A DNA stretch of 64,000 nt from Escherichia coli DSM 30083 = JCM 1649 = ATCC 11775 (GTDB lineage Bacteria > Pseudomonadota > Gammaproteobacteria > Enterobacterales > Enterobacteriaceae), in contig NZ_CP033092.2 of NCBI RefSeq assembly GCF_003697165.2, positions 2,542,001 through 2,606,000 of the forward strand. The letters run 5' to 3'. The position numbers and the translations under genes were made by a program. Positions 1 through 9,170 of this stretch are shown here, piece by piece (within the stretch, counting starts at the first letter, position 1; each line of letters starts with the position of its first letter). Under the pieces are notes generated by a model, which worked only from the letters and a program-made list of their open reading frames with translations, was not told the origin of the DNA and did not search any database.

Positions 1-1
1 A

Positions 2-1081
2 GCAGCGATTGTCGCCGGAGCCACCACTGCACAAATCTCTGGCTGGATGACGGCGCTGGGGCTGGCAATGGGCGTCAGTACGCTGGCTCTGACATTATGG
101 TATCGCGTACCTGTTCTCACCGCATGGTCAACGCCTGGCGCGGCTTTGTTGGTCACCGGATTGCAGGGACTAACACTTAACGAAACCATCGGCGTTTTTA
201 TTGTCACCAACGTGTTAATAGTCCTCTGCGGCATAACGGGACTCTTTGCTCGTCTGATGCGCATTATTCCGCACTCGCTTGCGGCGGCAATGCTTGCCGG
301 GATTTTATTACGTTTTGGTTTACAGGCGTTTGCCAGTCTGGATGGTCAATTTACGTTGTGTGGCAGTATGTTGCTGGCATGGCTGGCAACCAGGGCCGTT
401 GCGCCGCGCTATGCGGTAATTGCCGCGATGATTATTGGGATCGTGATCGTTATCGCGCAAGGTGACGTTGTCACAACTGATGTTGTCTTTAAACCCGTTC
501 TCCCCACTTATATTCCCCCTGATTTTTCGTTTGCTCACAGTCTGAGCGTTGCACTCCCCCTTTTTCTGGTGACGATGGCATCGCAAAACGCACCGGGTAT
601 CGCAGCAATGAAAGCAGCCGGGTATTCGGCTCCTGTTTCGCCGTTGATTGTGTTTACTGGATTGCTGGCGCTTGTTTTTTCCCCTTTCGGCGTTTATTCC
701 GTCGGTATTGCGGCAATCACCGCGGCTATTTGCCAAAGCCCGGAAGCGCATCCGGATAAAGATCAACGTTGGCTGGCCGCTGCCGTTGCCGGCATTTTTT
801 ATTTGATCGCAGGTCTGTTTGGTAGTGCCATTACCGGGATGATGGCTGCCCTGCCCGTAAGTTGGATCCAGATGCTGGCAGGTCTTGCGCTGTTGAGTAC
901 CATTGGCGGCAGTTTGTATCAGGCGCTGCATAATGAGCGTGAGCGCGACGCGGCGGTGGTGGCATTTCTGGTAACGGCAAGTGGATTGACGCTGTTCGGG
1001 ATTGGTTCTGCGTTTTGGGGATTAATTGCCGGAGGCGTTTGTTACGTGGTGTTGAATTTAATCGCTGACAGAAACCGATAA
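2..1081 (+). CDS. ydcO: YdcO, BenE-family inner-membrane transporter (5' end outside window)
   Basis: The reading frame is already open at base 2 and runs to TAA at 1079-1081, giving about 359 residues. The family member I know from K-12 has 391, so roughly the first 32 residues are missing. The product is almost entirely hydrophobic segments joined by short loops, with a conserved internal SQNAPGIAAMKAAGY stretch typical of BenE benzoate/H+ symporter relatives. It should be a polytopic inner-membrane carrier; its real substrate is not known to me. The gene is convergent with ydcL. In K-12 the transposase gene insQ lies between these two; here only 34 bp separate them. Confidence 0.9.
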   Translation, partial: AAIVAGATTAQISGWMTALGLAMGVSTLALTLWYRVPVLTAWSTPGAALLVTGLQGLTLNETIGVFIVTNVLIVLCGITGLFARLMRIIPHSLAAAMLAGILLRFGLQAFASLDGQFTLCGSMLLAWLATRAVAPRYAVIAAMIIGIVIVIAQGDVVTTDVVFKPVLPTYIPPDFSFAHSLSVALPLFLVTMASQNAPGIAAMKAAGYSAPVSPLIVFTGLLALVFSPFGVYSVGIAAITAAICQSPEAHPDKDQRWLAAAVAGIFYLIAGLFGSAITGMMAALPVSWIQMLAGLALLSTIGGSLYQALHNERERDAAVVAFLVTASGLTLFGIGSAFWGLIAGGVCYVVLNLIADRNR

Positions 1082-1085
1082 TAAA

Positions 1086-1107
1086 AAGCGCCATCTAACG
1101 ATGGCGC
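1086..1107 (-). terminator. Rho-independent terminator of ydcL
   Basis: A perfect 8-bp stem (GCGCCATC/GATGGCGC, 1088-1107) has a 4-nt loop. Read on the minus strand it is followed by a T tract (complement of 1082-1087), which places it just after the ydcL stop. There is no T tract on the plus side, so it does not clearly terminate ydcO. Confidence 0.75.
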
Positions 1108-1115
1108 GTCTGGAA

Positions 1116-1784
1116 CTACTTTTTGTTAACGTCAAACATGGTGGCATCGGTCGCCATGTCATCAATAACTTGTTTAATATTTTCGAAAGCCATTGGCGTA
1201 CTTTCGTTATTCAGGTCTTTACCTTCGCCCTGACGAACGACCTTGATAACCGGTTTATTAGTCGCTGCATCAATCAGCTCACCTTCAAAATACAAGCGAG
1301 TATCCATGGTACGGTGGCCTGTAGCCATTTGCGTCCCCGCAACCACTAATGCAACAGGAACCACTTCATAGAATTGCAGCCCTTCTTTACTGGTATCTAC
1401 ACCGGTAATGGCCCCACGGAAAATCAGACTACGCGGCCCAGCGGTGGTAACCAGTGGTTTACGCTGCGCTATCGCTTCTTTCATTTCGGTGTTGGTATAG
1501 TTCAAAATTTTATCCAGAACTTTCTGCCCTACCTGGGTAGAAGGTTTCGGTACCGGATAATAAGTGATTGGGTTCCAGACGATGCTGTCATATTTGCTTT
1601 GATCAAAACTCGGGTCTACCCAACGTAAAACAGGTTTACCTGTTGCCGAGGTTGTTTCTTTTAAATCAGAGTAATTGTTTAAAAAACCAGAATATTTATC
1701 TGGCTGGGTGATTTTAGAGGCACAACCAGACAGAGCCAACAAGCCGCATAAAGCTGCAACTTTCGCAAATGATGTGGTACGCAT
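1116..1784 (-). CDS. ydcL: YdcL, DUF3313-type lipoprotein
   Basis: 222 residues. The N-terminus is a lipoprotein signal: charged MRTTSFAK, a hydrophobic core, then the lipobox LSGC with the lipidated Cys near residue 21. The following residues are Ala-Ser rather than Asp, which predicts sorting to the outer membrane. The mature part has no catalytic motif I can name. It matches the E. coli YdcL lipoprotein in length and sequence as I remember it. Function is unknown. The gene is monocistronic, with its own terminator at 1086-1107. Confidence 0.9.
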   Translation of the reverse strand: MRTTSFAKVAALCGLLALSGCASKITQPDKYSGFLNNYSDLKETTSATGKPVLRWVDPSFDQSKYDSIVWNPITYYPVPKPSTQVGQKVLDKILNYTNTEMKEAIAQRKPLVTTAGPRSLIFRGAITGVDTSKEGLQFYEVVPVALVVAGTQMATGHRTMDTRLYFEGELIDAATNKPVIKVVRQGEGKDLNNESTPMAFENIKQVIDDMATDATMFDVNKK

Positions 1785-1881
1785 GAATAGTTTCCTGAGA
1801 TGATTATATTACTTTCTAAGTTATAGCAAAAAGCGCCGCTTCGTGTTGTGGCAAAAAAAGTGTTGGTGAAAATAAATTTTT

Positions 1882-1925
1882 TAGCCCCTTTTCAGACGAC
1901 ATAGTCAATGCCGAAAAAGGGGCTA
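1882..1925. other. Imperfect inverted repeat between tehB and ydcL
   Basis: TAGCCCCTTTTC and GAAAAAGGGGCTA form a long stem around a loop of about 19 nt in the 302-bp gap between the tehB stop and the ydcL start. Neither direction has a clean T tract after the stem, so I do not call it an intrinsic terminator. The rest of the gap (1785-2086) should hold the ydcL promoter; I see no gene in it. Confidence 0.5.
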
Positions 1926-2086
1926 AGTCAATCATCAGTAGTTAAATTTCAGTAAGTTAAGCGGCTAAAAAACTTCGACTACTGTGATTAATTTCACATC
2001 CCTTCGATAAAAAATATGCTTACCGAAAAGAAGAACAGTAAACCATCTCAGCGTGGGGAATTTTCACGCGCTTTGTTCTTACCGGA

Positions 2087-2680
2087 TCATTTTTTACGTG
2101 CCAGCATCGTGGCGAAACGCAGTTTAATACGATTACCGTTGGCGTCGGTGCGGTGCAGCTCGCCGACGTCTTCATTGTATTTCACCCTCTCCCAGCCTTC
2201 GTAATATCGACGTAATTCCCCCTCTTTGAAGGCAAACGGGAAGCCGACGGTACATGGATAATCAGCGGTATCCATCGCCGCCACAATCAGGTTGTAACCG
2301 CCAGGTTTAGTGCAACGTTGCATATTGGCAATCAGCCCTGGGATGGTTTTAGCCTCAAGGAACATCAGCACCACAGTAGAAAGAATAAAATCGTACTGTC
2401 CATCAAATGTGAGGTTATTCAGATCAACGACCCGGGTGTGTAAATTATCCAGATTTTCAATGGACTTAATGCGCTCGACGTTGGCGATACTCATGGCATT
2501 TTTATCCCATGCGTCAACATCATAACCATTGGCTGCCAGGTAAAGACTGTTACGACCATTGCCACAGCCCAGATCCAGCGTTTTACCCGGTTTAACCACT
2601 TTCACCGCTTCCAGCACTTCAGAGTGTGTGCGGGTTAATTCATATTTATCAGTAAAATAGTTTTCATCACGAATGATCAT
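2087..2680 (-). CDS. tehB: TehB, SAM-dependent tellurite methyltransferase
   Basis: 197 residues. A class I methyltransferase motif I, LDLGCGNGRNS, lies near residues 36-46 and begins the SAM-binding fold. TehB is a cytosolic, SAM-dependent, non-oxidising methyltransferase that gives tellurite and selenium-oxyanion resistance, probably by volatilisation or detoxification. The start overlaps the tehA stop (ATGA at 2677-2680), so the two are translationally coupled as a tehAB operon. Length and sequence agree with E. coli TehB; nothing is truncated. Confidence 0.95.
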   Translation of the reverse strand: MIIRDENYFTDKYELTRTHSEVLEAVKVVKPGKTLDLGCGNGRNSLYLAANGYDVDAWDKNAMSIANVERIKSIENLDNLHTRVVDLNNLTFDGQYDFILSTVVLMFLEAKTIPGLIANMQRCTKPGGYNLIVAAMDTADYPCTVGFPFAFKEGELRRYYEGWERVKYNEDVGELHRTDANGNRIKLRFATMLARKK

Positions 2681-3669
2681 TCTTTGTCCTCTGCTTTCAT
2701 TAAAACGGCGCGCTCGGTTCTGACTAACAATTTTCCCTGCATCAGAAGCGCAAAAGTACGGATGAGCAGTATTGCAATAATAAAATTGGTAAAGATAAAC
2801 AGCGGCACCGCCAGCGTATGGAAAAATCCATTATCGCTGCCACTCCCCAGATGCAAACCGGTGGTTGCCAGTGCAGATACACCGAACGAGAAACTCCAGA
2901 ATGAAGCATTAAATGGCTGGGAGAGATACCATGGCATCAGACGTAGCATAAACAGCAGTTGCAGCAGTCCATAACCGAAAAGCATTTTCGCCAGCGTGTC
3001 ACCCTCGCCGCCGTTGACGCTCAGCCAGGCACTACAGGCCACCAGCGCAGGAGCGAGCTGAATGCCGAGTGATGTCCGCAGTGCCGTGGGTAATTCTCCC
3101 GAACTGCGCAGACGCTGCAAGATCACCGGTTCCAGGCTTAGCCATGAGAAAACGCCTGCGCCTAAAAACACCAGACCGGCGTCGGTGTAGCCCAACGCAC
3201 CACAGGCCATTGCGCTGATAAAGTTGTTGGCAACTGTCGGCAGATACAGTCCAGGCGTGGTAGCTTCTTCAGGGTGAGATCCGCGCCATAATCCCGCAGT
3301 TTGCCATGCGGCATAAGCCAACTGAACCACGACACCAAAACTGAACAGGCACACCGCCAGTGGGCGAAACCACGGAACAAAACCAATCGCCACCAGCATC
3401 GTCGTTGCCGGAAACAAACTCACAAAACTGCTCAGCACTGGATGGCGCACTTCTGCCAGCACGCTATGCGGAAAGCGTATGAGTCGGGTAATAAATGCGC
3501 CAGTCAATAATCCCCAGATGATCATCGCCAGAATCACCAGCCCATCACCCAACCAGTGGCTGACCTGCCAAAGCTGGCTGGCATAGCGCCAGGCAAATCC
3601 CATCCCTATCGTCCCCAACACAATACCAAAGTAGCCTGCCGGCAAATTGAGCACTTTATCGCTCTGCAT
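2677..3669 (-). CDS. tehA: TehA, SLAC1/TDT-family anion channel protein
   Basis: I place the start at the ATG ending at 3669 (MQSDKVLNLPAG), giving 330 residues, the known TehA length. The open frame extends upstream to 3777 and another ATG lies at 3681, but those residues have no signal character. The protein has about ten hydrophobic segments and belongs to the tellurite-resistance/dicarboxylate transporter family, whose plant relative SLAC1 is an anion channel. First gene of tehAB. It is divergent from ydcK, whose start is about 120 bp away, so both promoters lie in 3670-3792. Confidence 0.92.
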   Translation of the reverse strand: MQSDKVLNLPAGYFGIVLGTIGMGFAWRYASQLWQVSHWLGDGLVILAMIIWGLLTGAFITRLIRFPHSVLAEVRHPVLSSFVSLFPATTMLVAIGFVPWFRPLAVCLFSFGVVVQLAYAAWQTAGLWRGSHPEEATTPGLYLPTVANNFISAMACGALGYTDAGLVFLGAGVFSWLSLEPVILQRLRSSGELPTALRTSLGIQLAPALVACSAWLSVNGGEGDTLAKMLFGYGLLQLLFMLRLMPWYLSQPFNASFWSFSFGVSALATTGLHLGSGSDNGFFHTLAVPLFIFTNFIIAILLIRTFALLMQGKLLVRTERAVLMKAEDKE

Positions 3670-3792
3670 CTTCTTACTCATTTTGTTTAATTTATAAAGT
3701 ATATTTGAAATGCATTTTATGGAATTTTCTCGAGCATAGCCAGAGCCGCAGAATTTGCTACGGTTATAGTAAGTCACCTGTGGGAAAACGCT

Positions 3793-4773
3793 ATGCGTAA
3801 ATATCGTCTAAGTGAAGAACAGCGAGCCTTTAGTTATCAGGAAGATGGCACTAAAAAAAGTGTGTTATTACGGCAAATTATCGCCATGAGCGATTTTAAC
3901 GATGTGATAGCAGGAAGCGCTGGCGGCTGGATCGATCACGAAACGGTGTTAGCACAGGAAGGAAATTGCTGGATTTACGACCAGAATGCTATTGCGTTCG
4001 GCGGAACGGTGATTTCCGGGAATACGCGTATCACCGGCACCAGCGTGCTGTGGGGAGAGGTTTACGCAACGGATAATGTCTGGATCGATAATAGTGAAAT
4101 CAGCCAGGGTGCATATATAAGTGACAGTGTCACCATTCGTGACTCATTAGTTTGTGGTCAATGTAGAATATTTGGTCACGCCTTAATTGATCAACATTCT
4201 ATGATCGTCGCCGCACAAGGCTTAACGCCCGACCATCAACTCCTGCTACAAATTTATGATCGCGCAAAGGTTAGCGCCTCGCGTATTGTCCACCAGGCAC
4301 AAATTTATGGCGATGCCGTCGTCCGGTATGCTTTTATTGAACATCGCGCCGAAGTTTTTGATTTTGCCAGTGTTGAAGGTAATGAAGAGAACAACGTCTG
4401 GCTATGCGATTGCGCTAAAGTCTACGGTCACGCGCAGGTGAAAGCTGGCATAGAAGAAGATGCCATTCCGACGATTCATTACAGTTCACAGGTGGCGGAA
4501 TATGCCATTGTGGAAGGTAATTGTGTGTTAAAACATCATGTCTTGATTGGCGGAAATGCCGTGGTACGTGGCGGACCGATTCTGCTCGACGAGCACGTTG
4601 TCATACAAGGTGAGAGCCGTATTACAGGTGCGGTGATAATTGAAAACCATGTGGAGTTAACTGACCACGCCGTCGTTGAAGCCTTTGATGGCGACACGAT
4701 TCATGTCCGTGGTCCAAAAGTCATTAACGGCGAGGAGCGCATTACGCGAACGCTGCTGGCAGGGTTATTGTGA
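3793..4773 (+). CDS. ydcK: YdcK, hexapeptide-repeat (left-handed beta-helix) protein
   Basis: 326 residues. Beyond the first 60 or so the sequence is a run of imperfect six-residue turns of the [LIV]-G-x4 kind (for example VTIRDS, ARVFGHA-like and AVVRGG segments). These should fold as a left-handed parallel beta-helix as in acyl- and acetyltransferases. No catalytic residue can be assigned confidently, so an enzymatic role is inference only. The start follows a GGGAAAACGCT leader. The last 9 bp overlap the 3' end of the convergent rimL gene. Confidence 0.88.
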   Translation: MRKYRLSEEQRAFSYQEDGTKKSVLLRQIIAMSDFNDVIAGSAGGWIDHETVLAQEGNCWIYDQNAIAFGGTVISGNTRITGTSVLWGEVYATDNVWIDNSEISQGAYISDSVTIRDSLVCGQCRIFGHALIDQHSMIVAAQGLTPDHQLLLQIYDRAKVSASRIVHQAQIYGDAVVRYAFIEHRAEVFDFASVEGNEENNVWLCDCAKVYGHAQVKAGIEEDAIPTIHYSSQVAEYAIVEGNCVLKHHVLIGGNAVVRGGPILLDEHVVIQGESRITGAVIIENHVELTDHAVVEAFDGDTIHVRGPKVINGEERITRTLLAGLL

Positions 4774-5304
4774 ATCGATAATACGCGCGTATAAGTTCAC
4801 ATCATCATAGGCATCATTCAGGAACTCAGCCTGTTTAAGGCAACCTTCAAGGATAAAACCATTGCGCAACGCTACCTGGTTGCTTTGCGGATTGTCCACC
4901 CGACATTTGATCACGAAGCGTCTAAGTTCACCAGACTGAGCGTAATGATGAATCAATGCCTGCAGCGCCTGAGAAATGATCCCCTGCCCCTGATGAGATT
5001 CGTCCAGCCAGTAGCCGATTTCAGCGGTTTTATTCAGTGGTTCAATACGATTAAAAGAGATAACGCCGATAAGTTCATCTTCTTTGAAAATCATGAACAT
5101 TTTGGCATAGCCGCGTTGATGCAACATCACATTACCCTGCACCGTTTTTCGCGTGTCCTCTTCACTTTGAACAAACTGCGGCCAGTTTAGCGACTGCTGT
5201 AACCAGGTTTTATTTTTACAGATTAACTGATAAAGAGGTGTGACATGACTTTCCGCAACAGCATGTAATTCAAGTGATTCGCTTACTTTTATCGTTTCAG
5301 TCAT
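4765..5304 (-). CDS. rimL: RimL, ribosomal-protein L7/L12 serine N-acetyltransferase
   Basis: The start is set at the MTETIKVSESLEL methionine (5304), which gives the expected 179 residues. A GTG/ATG extension to 5319 adds only MTGDK. GNAT fold: the acetyl-CoA loop motif (DESHQGQGII) is near residues 100-109, followed by the typical NPQSNQVALRNGF segment. RimL acetylates the N-terminal Ser of L12 to give L7 in the cytosol. Its 3' end overlaps ydcK tail-to-tail. It follows ydcH by a short gap containing a terminator hairpin, so it probably has its own promoter. Confidence 0.93.
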   Translation of the reverse strand: MTETIKVSESLELHAVAESHVTPLYQLICKNKTWLQQSLNWPQFVQSEEDTRKTVQGNVMLHQRGYAKMFMIFKEDELIGVISFNRIEPLNKTAEIGYWLDESHQGQGIISQALQALIHHYAQSGELRRFVIKCRVDNPQSNQVALRNGFILEGCLKQAEFLNDAYDDVNLYARIIDSQ

Positions 5305-5329
5305 CTTATCTCCAGTCAATCCATGCAGC

Positions 5330-5359
5330 TGTTAAAAAAGCCGCCTGGCTGGCGGCTTA
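5330..5359 (-). terminator. Intrinsic terminator after ydcH
   Basis: Read on the minus strand, AGCCGCC, a short loop and GGCGGCT form a GC-rich hairpin followed directly by six or more T, just downstream of the ydcH stop at 5367 and upstream of rimL. Confidence 0.8.
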
Positions 5360-5366
5360 GGAAAGT

Positions 5367-5597
5367 TTACACCTCTTTGACGCTCACCTGCTGCAGGATT
5401 TTGAGCATCTCATCTTTTAACTGTAGCTTTTGTTTTTTCATGCGGACCACTTCCGCATTGTACCCTCGACCGTCGGAACCTTCCTTTCTGGCAATTTCAT
5501 GATCAAGTTTATTGTGTTTATCGAACAAGGACATAAAGCGAGGATTTTCGTTTTTCAGACGGGATATTAAATCTCGGTATTCTGGAAACATACGCAC
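5367..5597 (-). CDS. ydcH: YdcH, small DUF465 protein
   Basis: 76 residues, highly charged, with Lys/Glu/Leu spacing that suggests a helical hairpin or coiled coil (for example KMKKQKLQLKDEMLK-like pattern at residues 50-65). It belongs to the DUF465/SlyX-like small cytosolic proteins. No catalytic motif is visible and I do not know a role. The ATG is preceded by AGGGAGTG, a good ribosome binding site. Downstream of opgD on the same strand but separated by about 130 bp. Confidence 0.85.
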   Translation of the reverse strand: MRMFPEYRDLISRLKNENPRFMSLFDKHNKLDHEIARKEGSDGRGYNAEVVRMKKQKLQLKDEMLKILQQVSVKEV

Positions 5598-5730
5598 TCC
5601 CTGTTAGTGGCTGACAAGGTGTATCTGAAATACACACCATCAGATTACTCATTTAACTTAGGGAAAAATGCGAGCGGGATCGTGTTTAACCAGACGGCAC
5701 CTCCCGAAGAAGATGCCGAAGAAAAAACGA

Positions 5731-7386
5731 TTAACTCATCACGCGGTCATCAACATACTGACGTTTATCCGGCGCTGGCGGGAAATACTGATACAGCCAT
5801 GTTTCACTGATAGCGTCGCCCTGACAACGCAGATACATCCGCATATCGACCGGATCAGTGGAGTCCGAAGTCGGATACCAGTCAAACTGAATACGATAAC
5901 CATCAATGGGTTCAATATAGAGAATTTCGATTTGCTTCGCTTCCCCACTGGAAAGCGTAATCACCGGCTCAATGCCTTTTGGCGCGGCAGCTTTCAGATC
6001 ACCACCAACGAAATCGACGGCAAAACGTCGCGCCCATTTTTCGGGATAGTGTTCACCTGGCGCCCAACCTTCCGGGAAACCGCCCATGCCGGTACGCGTC
6101 GCCATAACGCGCGCTAATGGGCAATGAACAGGCGGTTGCGCACTCCAGTACAGACGATACTGGAATGCAAACTCATCACCCGCTTTTACAGCTTTTTCTG
6201 GCTGCCAGAAGCAGACAATGTTATCCAGCGTTTCGCCCGTTGTTGGGATTTCCATCAGGCCGATGGTGCCCTTACCCCACTTGTTACGCGGTTCCACCCA
6301 CAGACTTGGGCGTTTGTTATACCAGCCCATAATGTCCTGATAATGGGAGAAATCACGATCCAGTTGCAATAAACCAAACCCTTTCGGGTTGTTGTCGGTG
6401 TAAGCATTGAACTGCAATTTTTGCGGATTGTTCAGCGGACGGCAAATCCACTCGCCGTTGCCCCGCCACATGGACAGACGATCAGAGTCATGGATTTGCG
6501 GATGAATGGTGTCGCACATCCGACGTTCATTAGTACCGCAGCTGAACATACTGGTCATCGGCGCAATGCCCAGCTGTTTAATGTCTTTGCGCGCATACAG
6601 GTGATTTTCCACATCCATAATCACCTGATTTTTCTCACAATGGATAGTGAACTTATAGGCACCAGTAATGCTGGCGCTATCGAGCAACGCATAAACGGTA
6701 AAGGTGGTTGCCCCTGGTTTTACCGTATCAAACCAGAAGGCGGTAAAGTCGGGGAACTCTTCTTTGCTGTCGGTGTAAGTGTCGATCGCCAGGCCGCGGG
6801 CCGACAAACCGTATTGATATGTGTCATCAACGGCGCGGAAATAACTCGCGCCGAGGAATGATACTACATCACGGCGCGCCAGTTCGGGGGCTTTAAACAC
6901 GCGAAAACCGGCAAAACCGAGATCGCTTTGCCCTTCTAATTGTTTGGTATCCACACCCGCATCGTTGTATTTGAACAACTCCGGGCGAAAGTGAATTTCA
7001 CGCGCCAGATGTGTTGCTGGATCTACAGAAAACATACGAACGCGGCGACGGAATCCCATTCCCATATGGAAAAACTGAGCGTCCAGTTGACGGTTCTCAA
7101 CGTTATGCCAGAGCGATTTTTCGGCGTCGTATTGAATACTGTTATAAGCCTGCGGCGTCATTGTCGCCAAAGTGTCAGGTAACGGACGTGGTGCACCACG
7201 CCATGCTGTTTGCGCTAAGTCGTGCGCCATTGACTGTAGAATGGAGAAGTCAAAACGCTGGGTTTGCCCGTCGGCAATATCAGAATCGGCCGCGAATGCC
7301 GCCTGAGAAAAAAGAGAAGCAATGCCGCTGGTACCGCACACGGCGGCCATAGCCATTGAACCTTTAATAAATCGTCTACGATCCAT
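5731..7386 (-). CDS. opgD: OpgD (MdoD), periplasmic glucan biosynthesis protein
   Basis: 551 residues, the full family length. The N-terminus is a twin-arginine signal (DRRRFIKG followed by a hydrophobic stretch and an AFA-A cleavage region near residue 32), so it is exported folded by Tat. The mature protein is the MdoG/OpgG-type fold, made of two beta-sandwich domains. OpgD shapes the backbone of osmoregulated periplasmic glucans, as a paralogue of OpgG. It is transcribed alone and is separated from ydcJ by 224 bp in which I see no gene. Confidence 0.95.
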   Translation of the reverse strand: MDRRRFIKGSMAMAAVCGTSGIASLFSQAAFAADSDIADGQTQRFDFSILQSMAHDLAQTAWRGAPRPLPDTLATMTPQAYNSIQYDAEKSLWHNVENRQLDAQFFHMGMGFRRRVRMFSVDPATHLAREIHFRPELFKYNDAGVDTKQLEGQSDLGFAGFRVFKAPELARRDVVSFLGASYFRAVDDTYQYGLSARGLAIDTYTDSKEEFPDFTAFWFDTVKPGATTFTVYALLDSASITGAYKFTIHCEKNQVIMDVENHLYARKDIKQLGIAPMTSMFSCGTNERRMCDTIHPQIHDSDRLSMWRGNGEWICRPLNNPQKLQFNAYTDNNPKGFGLLQLDRDFSHYQDIMGWYNKRPSLWVEPRNKWGKGTIGLMEIPTTGETLDNIVCFWQPEKAVKAGDEFAFQYRLYWSAQPPVHCPLARVMATRTGMGGFPEGWAPGEHYPEKWARRFAVDFVGGDLKAAAPKGIEPVITLSSGEAKQIEILYIEPIDGYRIQFDWYPTSDSTDPVDMRMYLRCQGDAISETWLYQYFPPAPDKRQYVDDRVMS

Positions 7387-7610
7387 ACCTGAAAGTGAGT
7401 CCTTCTGGTGTTGTGAATGGTCCCGCGCTGGTCATTTTCAGCGGCAAGAAAGTGCTTATTTATGACCGCTCACTCTAGACAATATTTATTAATAATCCAA
7501 TTGTTGAAATCAGAGAATATGCATAAATTGGCATTTTTTTTATGTCGATGGGATGAGCCTGATTCGTTTGTAAAATCAGGCAAATTTTTGCAAAGGCGGA
7601 TGGTCAGAAT

Positions 7611-8954
7611 TTAAAGCAAACCACAGCGACGTTTACTGCGTTCTTCCGCTTCCTGATAAAGCTGGAACTCATCCAAAACCGGACACCCCAACGCCTGCTC
7701 AAATGCTTCGCGACTGGCATCACCGTGATTGCATGCCCGCGTTTCATTACCCAGATTTGACTGGAAGATCCCCGCCGCGCTAACGGGCAAGAAATCTTCA
7801 TAGGTAATGGGTTGCGCCACTACCCAACCACGTTCTATTAAGGGCTGTGGATCGTCTCCGGGATGAATCACCTGACGATGCGCCTCACCCGAAGGCGTCA
7901 GACGGTACCGGAACCATCCCAGCCCTTGCTGACGCATTAAAAACTCACTGTCAGGAAAAGTGCGGAAGGTTTCCTGTAAATGCATTTGGTGAGTGAGATT
8001 ATCCTGCCCGGTTCCAGCGTTCCGCAGAAGATCATCATACAGTTGTCGCCCTTTCGGCGTTAATGCCACACCACGCTGCTCAATTTCACCAAAGCGCGCG
8101 GTATGCGTGCCCTGTTTCTGCCCCGCAAACAACACCGTCTCTTCCAGTGCTTTAAAGCTGGTCTGGCGTAGTAAAATCGGCACCTCGCGGCGCGGCGGCC
8201 CTTCGATCAGAACTTTGGGTTCAATTCCGCATTCAGGCATCATCGACTGCACCCGGTCAATATCCAGCGTACGTGGCGTCAGATGGTTGATATGGCATCC
8301 AGGAAAACAGACCACATCAGCAATCAACCGATTTTCGTTGTGCAAGGCGCGATAGGTTTCTTCATCTACCGTTGCTGACTGGTGCCAGCGAAACGTTTCC
8401 AGGGCTTCCTGCACAAACTCCTGTGCCTGTGTTTCGTTAAAACCGCCCTGCTGCTCATATTCCTCTAACAGTTGTCGACAACGTGGGGTGAAGATATCGC
8501 GCTGACGCAGAATCTCCGCCGCTTTCTGGCGCAAAATTTCGTTCTCGATAAGCTCAAGACGGAGTAACGAGGTAAAAACGCGGAAGGGATTACGCGCCAG
8601 AGAAGCATCATCAATGGGCCGAAATGCTGTCGAATGTACCGGCACCCCTGCCTGCGAGAGATCGTAATAGCTCACCGGGTACATCCCCATAATGGCAAAC
8701 ATCCGCCGAAGAGTAGCAAGCTCTTGTGCAGTCCCAACGCGAATCGCCCCATGACGTTCAACATTCAGTCGCGCCAGCTCGTCTGCATTTACCATTTTTT
8801 CGTGCAGTTGAGGATTGTTTTCCAGCACCGCCAGATTTACATCAGCTACCAGTTCCAGCAGCGTGCCGTACTGCGGAACTTCTTGCTGGTACATGGCTGA
8901 CATTGCCTGCGAAAACTGTTCCCGAATCTCATCCGCCGTGATGCTGTTCGCCAT
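7611..8954 (-). CDS. ydcJ: YdcJ, HglS-like 2-oxoadipate dioxygenase/decarboxylase family protein
   Basis: 447 residues, complete. The sequence fits the former DUF1338 family, now linked to HglS, an Fe(II)-dependent vicinal-oxygen-chelate enzyme that converts 2-oxoadipate to 2-hydroxyglutarate in lysine catabolism. Candidate metal ligands are the His in VPVHSTAFRP (about residue 71) and the His pair in GCHINHLTPR (about 220-225). Whether the E. coli protein has that activity is inference from the family. It is divergent from the LysR-type gene ydcI, 216 bp away, which makes ydcI a plausible regulator of ydcJ. Confidence 0.85.
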   Translation of the reverse strand: MANSITADEIREQFSQAMSAMYQQEVPQYGTLLELVADVNLAVLENNPQLHEKMVNADELARLNVERHGAIRVGTAQELATLRRMFAIMGMYPVSYYDLSQAGVPVHSTAFRPIDDASLARNPFRVFTSLLRLELIENEILRQKAAEILRQRDIFTPRCRQLLEEYEQQGGFNETQAQEFVQEALETFRWHQSATVDEETYRALHNENRLIADVVCFPGCHINHLTPRTLDIDRVQSMMPECGIEPKVLIEGPPRREVPILLRQTSFKALEETVLFAGQKQGTHTARFGEIEQRGVALTPKGRQLYDDLLRNAGTGQDNLTHQMHLQETFRTFPDSEFLMRQQGLGWFRYRLTPSGEAHRQVIHPGDDPQPLIERGWVVAQPITYEDFLPVSAAGIFQSNLGNETRACNHGDASREAFEQALGCPVLDEFQLYQEAEERSKRRCGLL

Positions 8955-9170
8955 AGTGTCTGCCTCCAGTGGTCAGTAATCTGGAGTGTAGGTAACCGCA
9001 TTCACTCCGGCTGGAAGAATTTACAAACTGTGATCTCGCCGCGAAAACATCAATATTATCCATTTTGCTGTAACATAGTTGCTTTAATTGTTAATAATAT
9101 TTTGCAATCAAGTTATCATAATAAAACAACTTCACTTGTCAGCGACACCGCTTCGTTTTTAACATCGCTT

